Source of the DNA: Adiantum capillus-veneris | Taxonomy: Eukaryota > Streptophyta > Polypodiopsida > Polypodiales > Pteridaceae | Assembly (NCBI GenBank): GCA_014529385.2 | Contig: CM043958.1 | Span: 89,051,025-89,115,024, forward strand | Direction of reading: 5' to 3' | Length of the DNA stretch: 64,000 bases | Shown: positions 1-11,809 of the stretch, one piece after another | How positions within the stretch are numbered: the stretch's first letter is position 1 | How the letters are laid out: each line of letters starts with the position of its first letter | Program-made: the position numbers and the translations under genes | The notes under the pieces: generated by a model | Databases searched by the model: none | The model's input: only the letters and a program-made list of their open reading frames with translations | What the model was told of the DNA's origin: nothing

Positions 1-212
1 CCACCTGCAATTGTATTTGTTGCAGCTTGGGGTGATCATCTCTCTCTCTCTCTCTCAGTGCATACCAAAAACCATGCAAGGCTACACTCTCTTCTAGAGG
101 ACACCTATACCAAGAGCATAAATTTGACGCTTAGATGCACTCTAACACCTACACCAAGCATACGAAAGTGAATCTCAAACGCACTCATCTGTTACAATAG
201 TGTTCACCACCT

Positions 213-213
<1 letters not shown>

Positions 214-296
<83 letters not shown>
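214..296. repeat. (CT)n microsatellite
   Basis: An almost uninterrupted run of about 41 CT dinucleotides, followed by a short C run; shorter CT runs lie at about 38-58 and 311-325. It sits just upstream of a LINE remnant. Confidence 0.97.
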
Positions 297-298
<2 letters not shown>

Positions 299-526
299 CC
301 ATCCCCCAACTCTCTCTCTCTCTCTGAACATGCTGGTATGGGTAGATGACGTCATGGTTTCAGGCGCATGGGTTCAGCATAGACATATTGCCTCCTTTCC
401 AATACTCACTGGATGCGCCTTCTCTGACTCTTACACAATCCAAGATCACCAGGCTCATTCGCTAGGACTTGACCCAGCTAGACACCAAGAGGACATGGAT
501 ATAGCCTACAGGAGCTAGGCACGAAG

Positions 527-937
527 ATGGCTTTCTACAGAGAGCATCTCCTCCAGCTTATGGAGGATGGTTGTGTGACGAGGCCCAGATACATGGACAC
601 TCACATGTCTCATGGGGTACGATGTGCTATTGGCCAGATATGCACATCTTCACACCAGCTGCGGACCGAGACTGGGAGATACAGCGGAGTACCAACAAAG
701 GCCAGGACATGCCCCCTATGTGACATCGAGACTGAGACTGAGTTGCACTACACATGCCACTGCCCCGTCTACTACAAGATACGAGGCCGCTTCCATTGCT
801 TGTTCAGAGAGGGCTTTGGACCATTCTCTAGAGTCATGCAGTACGAGGATCAGAGATGCCTGGGTTTGTTTTTGCTCGAGCTGCACAGACACAGAGAGAG
901 CTTGATGAGAGGAAAGATTAGCCAGTCTCAGAGATAG
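527..937 (+). pseudogene. LINE (non-LTR retrotransposon) ORF2 C-terminal remnant
   Basis: A 136-residue reading frame carries the cysteine-histidine motif found after the reverse transcriptase of many plant LINEs. It reads C62-x2-C65-x8-H74-x4-C79, preceded by TETGRY and followed by VYYKIRGR, which matches the family pattern of E-x-GR, R-x-C-x2-C, H-x-x-x-x-C and Y-x-x-R. Upstream (330-518) and downstream (938-1207) sequence has the same base composition and probably belongs to the same element, but it is broken by stops. No reverse transcriptase core or endonuclease is visible, so this is a 5'-truncated copy, the usual state of LINE insertions. I see no clear poly(A) tail or target-site duplication. 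The assignment rests on motif pattern only. Confidence 0.6.
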
Positions 938-1209
938 ATCATAGACTTCTTTGGAGCTACCACTGGACACCTGGAGGAGTTACACCACAGTAGAACTCGT
1001 CGCTTTACACCAGAGGCATACTGATCGAACGAGCGACAGAGCTGGGGAGATCTAGATGCCCACGACTGCGGAGGACTACACAACATCGACAGAGGCTGCA
1101 TCAGAGGATCCAAGTCACTTTGGCTCGACATGCATAACGCCCAGTCAGACTACTGACCATGGAGGAGATTGATGAGATCCACCAGCAACTGATGCTAGAT
1201 CTCCTATGA

Positions 1210-1908
1210 TCTACCTATCCCAGCTAGCTGTTTTAGCTGCTTAGTCCACACCCAGCAGTCTAGGATTCCATAATATTTAATTTTGTCATTTTGTCATCTT
1301 GTTACTCTGACTTTGTATCAGATCCACCACATTGTAACTTTCTGGTCTCATAGGTCACTTTGTCCTTTTGAAGACGTTAATATAACATTTCATTTCTCTC
1401 TCTTGTCAAATACTTGGAGCTCCACACTTAACTCCCCTTGGACCCCTCATTAAGTCACAACTATAAAAGATGGCGTGCCTTCATTAGATCCTAGCTGCTA
1501 AAGGTGGCACGAGTCAATAGAAACAACACCTCCCCTTACTCACCTCCCCTTATTTCTCTCTATGATCTCCTCCTACCTCTCCAAGGGTCAACAAAAAACC
1601 GCTTAATCATTGATGCTTTCTTTGCCTCACCCTCAATCTCATGTTTACTTAGCTACATAAGTAGACCAAGCTCCATATGATTTTTTATTCATGGTCTCTT
1701 AGATCCTTAAACCTAGAAATTTCAAAAGGCATTAGATGATGTTATAATTAAACTAAAATTAAAAGGTATTCCTAATGGCTTCAAAAAAAATAAAAGGTGC
1801 TCCTAATTCAAAGATTCCACTCAAAAACAAGAAAAACGGTGTGTTAATGTATAGCACGTAACGAACGGCAATGATGAAGCACATAGATTTGCAACAATAT
1901 TACCTAAG
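1210..1908. other. Intergenic, nothing recognised
   Basis: AT-rich sequence with no open frame of note. It ends where homology to the copia A element starts, at about 1909. Confidence 0.6.
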
Positions 1909-2538
1909 ACTGAAATAGCCCTTGAATCTGCAACACCATTTGCAAAATTTTGTCCACACGTCATACAAAGTGAGCTTATATAGCCCACGGCACAAAAGGC
2001 CAGATGCAACAATTTCATCACCAAAACTGAGATCATGAACTGTACATTTTTCATCCACAAATTTGACTACAAGTCCAAGTCTAGCAAGTGTGAATACAGA
2101 CAAGAGATCCATCTTGATCCCATGTACATAAAGTACATCAACAAGTGTGAAGGAACTACCATTTGTAGCAGTAAGCACAATCTTTCCAACTCCTTGAACC
2201 GGATAAGAGGCATTGTTGGCACAAGTGACTAAATTCCCATGAGGGACAGACTCAAGAGAGGTGAACAATTCACGATGTGAGGTAATGTGCTTTGTAGCAC
2301 CACAGTCGAAATACCAGACATGTGAATGTACAACAACTGACAAGCATGCATCATGGAAAACAGGATTGTAAGTGCACTCTGTGCTAAAAGCCCATTCTGC
2401 ATCAACATCAGCAACACAGTCTCCTTTCACAGAAGACTCAACAATGGCTGCATTTGTAGTGGAACCAAAATTTGCAGTGGAACCACCCTCTTTCTTCTTA
2501 GCCTCTTTGGCCTTTAACTTAGGACACGACTTGATCAA
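1909..2538 (-). pseudogene. copia A copy 2: zinc-knuckle, protease and start of integrase
   Basis: The minus-strand frame from 2538 to 1900 encodes the region after the gag zinc knuckle and then the aspartic protease. The protease active-site motif reads D-C-G-A (WYFDCGATKH) where the sister copy has D-T-G-A, so the catalytic Thr has become Cys. The frame then enters the linker before integrase (LTLYD) and loses homology. It is about 210 residues long and clearly defective. Confidence 0.8.
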
Positions 2539-2562
2539 GTCATCATTAGCTTTACAATAATG

Positions 2563-3420
2563 TCAACGCATTTTCTTTTTGCCCTTATCACCAAAATTTC
2601 CGGACAAATTGCTACCAGCAGAAGCATTAGGAATAGAAGTTTTGCCACTCGCAGCAGGACCATAAGAAGTGGCTGCATTGCTGTTACCACCCTTTCTTTG
2701 AGAAGCAATAAAAGCATGTTCAATTGCACACTGTCTAGTCCTGTTTTTTGTGGAAAGTGACTCTTGCAACAGCAATGTGCATAATGCATCAAACTTGACA
2801 ACTTCTGGATTTCCTTGGGTCATAAGTCTCCAAGTATTAGCAAAAGGCTGGTAAGATTCTGGTAAGGCATCAAGAACAGTCTGCACAAGGGAATTGTCTG
2901 AAATGACTTCACCTGCAGAAATAAGTTGCTCATTGATATCCTTGACACTAGCAAGGAAAGTGTCCATATCATCTTCCTCATGCATAATCTTCGACTCCAG
3001 CTCTTTACGCAGCAAAGCAATTTTAGCCTCATTGCGACTTGCATAAAGACCAGCCAAAATATCCCAAGCCTGTTTTGCGGATTTTGCTGAACGGATGTGA
3101 AGAACAATGGTGCGCTTCATAGACAAAGCAATCAATGCATGAGCCTGCGCATCCTTTACAACCCATCGAGCTTGTTCTGCCGTAGGCAAAACAACTCTAA
3201 TAGCAGCATCCTTGCAGCAAGACCTGCAACATCCTCAACATTGCCTACATCCTCAGAACCAGGACGTACATCAATGCCCTGCACAATATTCTAGACGCCC
3301 TTTGACACAAGAACGTGTTCCATCATATAAGCCCACATAGGGTAATTGTCCCCATCCAACCTGTCCTCGGCAGCAAACATCTTGAAGACATCTGTGTTGT
3401 TGTCAGCCATGGTAAATGCT
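2563..3420 (-). pseudogene. copia A copy 2: gag (UBN2-type) fragment
   Basis: Gag begins at ATG 3420 (MADNNTDVFKMF). The frame meets a TAG at a tryptophan codon after VSKGV near 3292, then resumes with the capsid-like part (AWDILAGLY, LESKIMHEEDDMD, LPESYQPF) typical of copia gag. It ends at a TGA that replaces the first cysteine of the zinc knuckle (sister copy C-H-Y-C, here stop-H-Y-C, near 2562). A frame change lies between 3292 and 3190. Gag packages the element RNA; this copy cannot make a full protein. Confidence 0.85.
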
Positions 3421-3759
3421 GCACCTAATGTGAAAACTGCCCCAAAAATAGGAGAAATGGAGCGGGAACAACACGTGCTATATAGCACAAACCGTAGAAG
3501 ACTGTAAGGCACCTGTTATGCAAAAATTGGCACTGACAGAAATTCTGCACAAAATGACAAAATTACATGTGGAGACCTGTCTGTAGTGGAAACGGAGGCC
3601 GAAATGAGCCTGAATCAAAAATCTGAGTAGATTGAGCTCTACAAGTTCACCCAAAATATTTGACAACCTGCGAACGCTCACAAAACCACACTGTAATCGG
3701 AGAAAGTGAGCAGGCGTGTGCTGGAGCAGTTGGTGACTAAGCCCAGGAGGACGTAACCT

Positions 3760-3771
3760 GCTCTGATACCA
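3760..3771 (-). other. Primer binding site (initiator Met-tRNA) of copia A copy 2
   Basis: The minus strand reads TGGTATCAGAGC two bases inside the LTR end. This is the standard plant retroelement sequence complementary to the 3' end of initiator tRNA-Met. Confidence 0.9.
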
Positions 3772-3773
3772 AT

Positions 3774-4001
3774 TGTTGGAATTAGGGTTGCAGAGAAACG
3801 CACACAGCTTGGAGAAGACGAAGGAAGCTCAAGGCACACAATAGAGAGTGTCTTAGTTAGTGTGCAATGGAAAGATAGATAGCCCTAGAGTGATGGGCGT
3901 ATATACAATGCTCGGGGGGAAAAAACCTCCTAAAGAGGGAAAAAATGCCCTGGTGGTCCTAGTGTGTTCACACACATCACTACCACATGTATATGGTAAC
4001 A
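3774..4001 (-). repeat. 5' LTR, copia A copy 2
   Basis: A 228-bp LTR. Read on the minus strand it starts TGTTACC and ends AATTCCAACA. It is nearly identical to the LTRs at 29825-30050 and 34143-34370. Confidence 0.93.
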
Positions 4002-4898
4002 AAAATGAATCAGTCTTTGATTCATTTAAGTACAACATAGTAAGAATGGGGGCATCATTCTAATGATTTTATACAAAAGTAGTAGAGTTATTGAGGTAAT
4101 CCCGATTGAATCATGTAGGGTCTTCTGAGTCCAACTGCAGCATTCTAAACCTTTTTAAGTCAAGATAGAATTCAAACCTGCATACATATAGTCAAGACAA
4201 CAAATTTGTTAGACTTGGCTACGTATGGCAGGCTTCAAAGAACCTATTAGTTGTTATCCATGTCTAACTTGAAAAATTTTAGACTATCTATTGTCCTAAA
4301 TATTAGAGTTTTTAACAAATCTTAAGTTTTTTCCACATTTTCTTTAAAGTAATCCTGCCAAAAATGTACCATATGATCTTAAAACTGCTTTTTATAGTAA
4401 CCATTTACTTAAAAAATGGCAAACCACCCATAAGTTAACCAAAAAGTGTATGCAATGGTTTGTTTTGTAACTACAAGCTAATGTATGGACCAACACTTGT
4501 ATGCAATGCTTTGATTTGTAACTACAACATAATGTATGGACCAAGGTTGAGCCATCCAAATATTGGGACAAAAACTCCTCAAATGGAGAGAGTATTTCTA
4601 AGGTCAACTTACGAGAGCTAATAGAGAGACTATGTCTAATAATAATAAGTAAGGAAAGACAAAGAAAAGTATTGTAAACTGATAAGCTAATACTTAGACT
4701 GATTAGAACCAAATTCAAGCAAGCGGACCACAGGTAGCAACCACATCTTAAGTCAGAGTGCCAAAATTTTAACCATAACCCAACTACCTCCCATTTTTGG
4801 GTAGTTAAAGAGAAGTTAGTGTCAATCCATCATTCCAAAACATGACTTCATGAGTAAATTGGTAGCCAAATAGTACCAAAACATTATCAATTTTTTTT
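4002..4898. other. AT-rich DNA with a 51-bp tandem duplication
   Basis: No gene recognised. Two imperfect copies of a 51-bp unit starting GTATGCAATG lie at about 4448-4498 and 4499-4549. Confidence 0.55.
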
Positions 4899-4899
4899 C

Positions 4900-7200
4900 C
4901 TTAGAGCCAATGTTGATAAGCAACAAGCTATCAGATCTGAGAGAAACCCGTCAAAATCTAGGTCGAGAAGAATTTATTGTTGCAAGAGTCAGAATCAGTA
5001 AAAAGCTAGCAAGAGCCCATATCCAAATATCTAATCATACACTCAATCAGGTTTGAGGGCAAGGACTACTGCATAGAATTCAATAAACATCATTAACCAA
5101 CTGAGAGTATGAACCATGGTAGTAGGTCTTAGCAATTCATACCAAGGCCAAAGCACAACTCAATACCAGTAAAGTAATAGGCATGGTGTATGTTTCAAGA
5201 ATATGTTCAAGCACTACAGTCTGAAACAGTCAAAGAGAGTTGCAAAAGTTTATTGAAGAATTTTTTTTACAACTATCAAAGTAACTAGGATCTAGATATA
5301 GCCTCCCCAGTTATGGCATCCAATTGTTAGCAGGATGACCAACATCAATAAGATGGCAACCAAAAGTAAGGTGAAACACGATTCTCCTAATCAAACACTA
5401 GCCAAAGAATAGCATTCTTTGCAAGAACATTAGGCCTACAATCATCCAAAATAACTACTAGGACATATAAGCTTATCGAACATGATGTCACTAATCTAAA
5501 AAGAAGAAAAAGTATTGCAGGTCCAGTCTACCCATGTCATATTAGAATTAGCTTCTACCAAAAACAAAATGAAGATTGGGGGTAAGCAAGTTAGCTATCT
5601 CCGCTATCAAACACTAAGCCAAAAATAGTCATAGTAAAAAATGTCATAGTGGGATCTAAGAGTACAAAAAGAAGTCGGCCCTTAGAAAATTCCACAGTTA
5701 TCCAGCATGAGACAACATATTTGAGAAAACTCACTAACCTAATGAACTCCAAGTAAAAGAACCATCAGATCTGTCATAAAGGTTCCCTGATATTAATTTT
5801 TTCCCATCAAAAGAGCCAGCAATATTAGGTGAAAGCTAGCTATCTGAACCAAACCAATGCAAGCAACTTAGAAGCAAATGTTAGTATCCGCTTGATTCCT
5901 CTACAGATGTATCCCAGGTTCTAAGGAAGTAATAAAAAAATAGAATTAGCTTTTGGCAAAGGGTGAGACCTTTGTAAACCAAATTGAGAATAGGTCAAAA
6001 CTATCAAAAATAGATTATTAACCAAATGATATCCTTGTAAGAAGTACCATCAGAATCATATCAAAAAATTCCATGAAAGTTATTCTTAATCAAAGCATAC
6101 TGTAGCAAACCATTAGATGAGTAGGCTATAAGTGAAAGTCACCTATCATAACTAGACCAAAAAGAGATCTTATTAGAAGATCTCAGAACCCAACACTTGC
6201 CAGAGTCCAAATCTTAAGATAATTTGGAACAAGTGTAACCCACTATGATAATCAGTCAAAGTAAAATCAAGGTTTGATCAAAGCAATAAGCAAATTCAGT
6301 AGAGCAAGACCCCATTCAGCCTATAGTCTGGCACCCAAAAGGGTCAGACAATAGTCCTCAGTTTATTAGCAATGTTCAAAGGCAAGACCCAACCCCTAGC
6401 ATACTGCAATTTTCCACATAATGAGTGAGCCATAAGAATTTTACAAAGACTTTCATACATTATCCATCTTTTAATAATTTCCATTGTAATGCATGTATAT
6501 ATGACATGTATATCCCCAAAGCTAAAAACTAGAAGGCATATATGAGGAGAACCAGTGTGTTTAGAAAATATGGCAGAGTCCTTTCCAGTTTAAGCCAGAT
6601 AATCAATATGAAGTAAGCCTTAAGCCACTATTAGCAGTCGGATGGGCAAACCATAAGTCCAAGTAGGTAAGCTAATAGTCAAGTGAGTTAAAAATACGCT
6701 CAGAGTAATCCTAGATAATTCTCGGACACATCAGCTTACATATCATTTTGTTCCAACAAAATTTGCAAAACCAGAGTTCTACAACAAATTATTAACAAGA
6801 GGTAGGTAACCTTCCAAAGCATTGCATAAACCACGCTTAGAGACTAGCACCCCAAAAGATCCAAGATAGTGAAAAGAGCCCAGAACGAGCTGGTAGGGGG
6901 AGCCCCTGTGATAAATTGTATCCAACACCACTCAGTTATTTGCAAAGACCGCACACACATTTCAGTCAAAAAATCACTTTCACTTATACTGAACTTGTAG
7001 AATCATGTAAGCCCAAGTCAAGTTAAAGGTTAGATTAGTGAGCAAAGAAACCTGAGATGTCGAAGCCTTGTCAACTGGCTCCATATCCACCAAACGAGGA
7101 AAAAAATTCAACATAACTTTAGAAATTCCACAAGAGTAATACCGACCAGAATAACCTTCTTATGCCATCATACCAAGTCTAAGTGAGGGGAGAAGTAGAA
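4900..7200 (-). pseudogene. Stop-ridden coding-like remnant, possibly with repeated protein units
   Basis: No long ORF exists, but minus-strand translation gives stretches with few stops that look like decayed coding sequence. Examples: about 7140-7020 (NFFPRLVDMEPVDKAS), 6230-6020 (FWSSYDR, then IAYSSNG, then YDSDGTSY), 5870-5750 (WFGSDS, then IAGSFDG, then YDRSDGSFTW) and 5400-5290 (LVA, then NWGGYI). The second to fourth blocks share a W-x-S, S-x-x-G, Y-x-S/R-D-G layout, which suggests tandem repeats of the kind seen in beta-propeller or Asp-box proteins. I do not recognise the protein. The whole block could also be chance translation of AT-rich repeat DNA. Confidence 0.25.
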
Positions 7201-7599
7201 TCCCTCACCTTTTTAATGGAGGAAGAGGAAGGCAATAGCTCATGTATCAGTAGGGTCTTAGTTGTTCAGCATCCAACGAACAAGGTCCTATCTTTTCAAA
7301 GACAAAGATAGCTAGTATGGAGGAATGATTCCCTGTAAATATTCACAAGTAATGTAGCTACCACACTAAGAAGGTAAAGGTACCCAACAGTAGGTATAGA
7401 CTCACAACATTTACAATAGGAAAACATGCCAATTAGCCAAACCAAAGGGGGAATACAATCACCGTAACAGGAGGGAGTTCCAAAGGTAATGACGGCATTC
7501 GCCATTACATTGTGATGTGCCCGTAGTGTAGAGGAACAAGGGCGACAGAGAGATTGCAGAGCCTCACGATGAGGGCAGGATGAATTAAACACAGTGGCA

Positions 7600-8180
7600 G
7601 GGACAGTACGGATGTCTGATTCTTATCCAAAAAAGAAGTAAAAAGGGCTTTAATAATGTAGTGAGATTTATATTAAGGGGCTAGTCCCACTAGCCAAGCC
7701 ACCATTAGGGGTTAGAGTCTAAAGCAGGGCAACCCTGTTAAAAAATCTTGAAGCTCATTAGGAGAAATATGGACTTTGCATGGGCGTTGTAAGGAATCCT
7801 AATTTTTAGAGATTAAGGCTAATGTTGTGTAGGGTTAAGGAGACAAGGGCATTAAAGAAGGTAGTTTTGAGTAGGCTTTTCTAGCCTTTCTTTTAGACAA
7901 ACGTAGGATGTGGACCTAAGAGGTTACTTTCTCTCTCTAGATTTTTGAAAGTGAAAGAAGTATAGGGGTGTAGACACATCAGCAAAAACGTGGGTCACTA
8001 AGTGCCAAAATTTGACTTTTTTTATAAAAAAAACTAATTTTTACTTATTTTTGACTTAAAACTCCCTCCCAACATATATACATATCCAAAAATCATTTTT
8101 TGACCCCTTCTTTTTGCCTACAAGCTTTGAATGTCCATTTTTTTCAAAATCTTTTTCCCCAAAAAATAAAAAACACTTTG
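7600..8180. other. Intergenic, nothing recognised
   Basis: No reading frame or repeat structure that I can support. Confidence 0.5.
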
Positions 8181-8182
8181 TT

Positions 8183-8325
8183 CTTTCCTCCTCCTCCCTT
8201 CTCTCTCCCTCTCCTCTCCCTCCCTGTCCCTACCTTCCTTCTCCTTCCTAATCTCTCCCCCCTCCCCCCCTTCTCTCCTCCCATCTTCCTCCCTCTCCCT
8301 CCCCCTCTATCTTTTCATCCTTTAC
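8183..8325 (+). repeat. Long polypyrimidine tract
   Basis: About 140 bases are nearly all C and T on the plus strand, without a simple dinucleotide period. The tract lies just upstream of the first exon-like block of the transposase-like gene and could be a leader element or a site able to form unusual DNA structure. Confidence 0.8.
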
Positions 8326-8331
8326 TTCCTC

Positions 8332-11243
8332 ATGCAACAATTTCCATGGTGCTTACGGACATCAAAAATTGGTTGCTACCACAACCATGTACTCTGCACA
8401 CCAAAAGTGCATATATTCACTTGTCCACGGTGTTTGCACCGAAGGCCTCATATGAGGGTGATCAAAGGTCATCACATGCCATTTGTACCCTTACAATCCT
8501 ATAAGCCGCTTCCATCCATCCTTCAATAGCCTTTTGATATTTCTTCAATATCTTGGGAGGGAAGAAGCAGGTTTGTTAGGCTATTGCAAGCGGTTGTGTA
8601 TGGATGTAGGTGCTTCTTTGCATATGTGGATGCACGAATGTCAAGCTCTTCAGCTCAAGACGGCGACATTACATGATAGTATTGCCTCTTCGGAGAGGGA
8701 GCTTGAAACTCTTCAACAAAAATGCAGGAAAAAGATGCCCACATTATGAAGCTTGCCAACACCGTTACATATTTGAAAGAAACACCCCTTTGTGCAAGAG
8801 AACGCAAATGCACGTATTCATCCATTGAAACACTTGCACATTTGGGTGAAGCACGCAAACAACGAGTGACAGCCACAAGGTGATTTGGTCTTTAATTGCA
8901 TGATACGTTCTTACTTCACACTATTTTTTAACATTTATCTTATTGGTTGCTAGAAACTTCATCCAGGAGGCATGCGGTGGAGCAAGCCAAGTTGATCATG
9001 TCAACCTTCTCACTAATTGTCTCAATACCCATGATGTGATTTCTATCTTACAATCACCTGGAGGGAAGCACATTAAGGATGCAGTCACTAAGGACCTTAT
9101 GTGCAAATTGAGAAATGCGGTTAGCGAAGATGACGTGCAACAAGCTTGTGATGGATCAGCACCAAAGCCTATCAGGCTATTTTTCAACTCCTAAAGGATG
9201 CTCTCAAAGAGCGTGGCATTGTGGAAAACCTATTTCCCGTTCCTCACAAGGTCCACCTTGCAAAGAAGGCCACAAATGAAGATGTGTTCTCCCGCATTGG
9301 GGCATACCTACACATTGAGGACACAATGCCAACTATGCTTTATGCTTTGTGCACAACAAAGGCAAGGGAAAAAGGTAAGAAACACTCCATAAGACCTTCG
9401 AAGAAGGACTTCCCTTACACAATGTGGAACAATATTTTTGTGGACCTTACAAGGCTTCAACAAGCCATGTTTAGATTTTATGAGTTACATGAAGAAGGTG
9501 ACACACTATACTTCTTTCTTTTGGTTGTGTTCTTATCATAGACTTTGAAGTATAAGGTCTTGCCACTATTTATTTTGCAGTGCTTGGCACAAAGTTCGCT
9601 TTTGTGTTGAAACTCGATGAGTGTCAAATAGTGAAAGGTTGAAAGTTAGAGAGGCTAAGTGTCACTCTAATGAATGAGGCCCTTTTGCAAACCAAGCAAA
9701 GGGATTCAATCGAGCCATCTCCCACCCTGTCTTTTATTGTGCAATCAGAGAAAGACATTTGGTGGTTGGGTGCTATTGAGGTGCCCCAAGAGACCAATGG
9801 AGTACTTTCATGGATTTTTGAGAGAACTCCATGGATCACAGAAGTAATACACTCCCAAATTGTAGGTGACAAGTTGGAGGCTGGGTTTTGGTAGCTATGA
9901 TGTGGAGTGGCACTTAGGTGGGGACTTGAAGACCATAAAGTGTTTGCTTGGCTGCAAACAAGGGGCTTCTTCTCTCATGCCTTGTCCATTTTGCACTCGA
10001 GGGTACAAACTTAACAGACAAAAATCACACAAGAGCTCTACAAAGGTCGGTTCAATGCTTCCATGGCAAGGGGATGGAGAACAAGGGTTGGACTGTCGTG
10101 ATGTCGGAGATAAAGACAGAGAATGGAAATCGTTTTATATTTTGAGATGTCCCATGCTCAATGCCCTAGACCGTGCACAAAAGGACCAGACTTGGAATCC
10201 AATTTTTCCATTTCCTCTATCGAATGTACATTTTTGCACATTACACGCATTCGTGCGCATTTTTTATAGGCTATTGAAGCTCCACATTGACTATGCTTTC
10301 ACAATGAAGCCATTGGAAAAGTCCCAAGAAGCGATCGAAAGGGTGGAGGCACTCTTGAATTCCATTGGCTGTCATGATGGAAATGTGTCTATCGTTGCTG
10401 CAAAGAACATAGGGGAGGCCCATGAAATTGCCCAACAAGTGTCAATGAGTGGACAAAAAGGCAGACACTTTTCGAAGAAAGTAACCCAAGGAAAGCCAGG
10501 TTGATATGATGCTCAAAATAGCTCCAACCAGTAGGCAGGTAACCTTTGGTAACTTTGGAAGGAGTTATGCAAAGCTACTACTAACAATGATTCAAATGGA
10601 GAGCTTGCAAACAAGTGCAAGCAAGTTGGGGCACTTTTTGATAAAATGGTCAAGCTTATGGGCCTTACCAGCACAACAGAAGAACAACGTCAATCATTTC
10701 AAGAAGCCTTGGTGGATTTTACCAAGGTCTTCACTCTTTCTTGGGGTGAAAATAACATCACACATTACATGGTAAGCCATGTTACATAGTGAACTTATTA
10801 CAAGGGATTATTTTCATTAAATAATGTGGATCGTTTTCTCATGTGAACAACATATCTTGTTTGCACATGGTGCATTTCTTATGCACAAATATGGTTCGCT
10901 TCAAATTTTTAGCACTCAAGGCATGGAGAAGTCCAATTATCGAGCAAGGGGGCTACTTCAAAAATACACAACATGGTGGTGGAATGGTGCAATCCAATTA
11001 TTTGGAGGAGACGTTCAACTGGTTTTTTTGCACAACATTTTCTCATAAGCTCACAATGAAGCGTGCGTGACAATCCAAGATTGCTAGGGAAGTACGAAAA
11101 TGGAGTCTTCAAGGGCACATCAACAAGTGGCAAATGTCGCAAGGCCCCGCCAAGCATGATGCATGGCGCCAATGCAGAGTGCGACAAGGATCAAAGTGGA
11201 TTCTGCACGAGCGACGACACGTGAACCTAGGGTCTAACTCTTA
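8332..11243 (+). pseudogene. DDE-type transposase-like gene remnant, family not recognised
   Basis: Exon-like blocks run in order on the plus strand. First, 8332-8510 has a zinc-finger-like cluster (FTCPRC followed by histidines). Next, 8600-8880 is a coiled-coil stretch (ASSERELETLQQK). Then 8951-9190 and 9198-9490 are followed by 9580-9890 with a strand ending LKLDECQ (Asp codon 9616-9618). The block 9866-10504 has WHLGGDLKTIKCLLG (Asp 9923-9925) and then PCPFC. Finally, 10621-10771 ends at a GTAAGC donor, 10840-11050 contains FSTQGMEKSN (Glu 10926-10928), and the tail runs to about 11243. Asp, Asp and Glu in these contexts fit an RNase H-fold transposase with a zinc insertion. Stops and small frameshifts break it at about 8730, 9180, 9640 and 9890. 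GT-AG introns are plausible at 8881-8950 and 9491-9580. The family assignment is inference. Confidence 0.5.
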
Positions 11244-11407
11244 ACAACATGTTTTTTTTTTAAAAGTTTGGTGCATCCATTTAAAAAATAATAGTTTTTT
11301 TCAAAAATTAGTGTGAACGGGACCCTTTTAAAATGGACCTTTGTAAATATTGCATGCTCTCATAGACCACTCATTTATGAAGCACATTTAAGTTCTTACC
11401 ATACCCA

Positions 11408-11563
11408 ATGGTGCGCACCAAACAAACTACCAAAGAGCATCCGCATACCAACAGAAACACCCTCCAAGGATGTGAGAAGTCGGCATGGCTTAAAGGCACA
11501 AGAAAACGGCCTCGAACACCTGGCCGTTCCAAGCACTCTTTTAGTAGTGGGCATGGTAGTTAG
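11408..11563 (+). CDS. Short ORF with histone H3-tail-like N-terminus
   Basis: ATG 11408 opens a 51-residue frame starting MVRTKQTTK; histone H3 starts MARTKQTAR, so six of the first seven residues agree. The rest is basic and low in complexity (GTRKRPRTPGRSKHSF) and does not resemble the H3 body. A TAG at 11561 ends it, but the same frame continues for another 36 codons with an arginine-rich segment (TPRRRVKQCAQRWREEQ). It lies about 165 bp downstream of the transposase-like gene on the same strand and could be its second ORF or a displaced exon. Either chance similarity or a chromatin-reader-binding mimic is possible. Confidence 0.35.
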   Translation: MVRTKQTTKEHPHTNRNTLQGCEKSAWLKGTRKRPRTPGRSKHSFSSGHGS

Positions 11564-11809
11564 GCCCAGGAGTCACCGAGGGCAGAAGATTCTTCACTTG
11601 CACAACAACAAACACCTCGACGTAGAGTGAAGCAATGCGCCCAGCGCTGGCGAGAAGAGCAGGCTCATTAAACACTAGAGTCTGATAGGGAGGGGCTGTC
11701 GTGCCACCAATCACAAGCAGGACCATCTAGAGCTCGGGTGGTCCATACAGATATTGAATCAAAGACAGAGCCACCATGGCAGCGAGCTTAGATACCACGC
11801 ACACACTGG

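Larger units (their letters stand above)
1909..4001 (-). mobile_element. Ty1/copia family A, copy 2, truncated after the integrase N-terminus
   Basis: This block aligns base for base with 32296-34370, the complete family A copy. Read on the minus strand it has a 5' LTR (3774-4001), a primer binding site (3760-3771), a leader, gag from 3420, the zinc-knuckle region, protease and the beginning of integrase. Homology stops abruptly at about 1909, so the rest of integrase, reverse transcriptase, RNase H and the 3' LTR are missing. No target-site duplication can be checked because one end is lost. Independent point changes relative to the other copy show it is older than, or has decayed separately from, the copy at 29.8-34.4 kb. 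Confidence 0.9.

Noticed and set aside
3853-4063. Short ORFs on both strands, also seen at 34198-34480
   Set aside because: They lie inside the copia A LTR and recur in each copy; retroelement LTRs are not expected to code.
8100-8504. 134-codon plus-strand frame
   Set aside because: Most of it translates the polypyrimidine tract into Pro, Leu and Ser. Only the part from 8332 looks like a zinc-finger-type exon, and it uses another frame.
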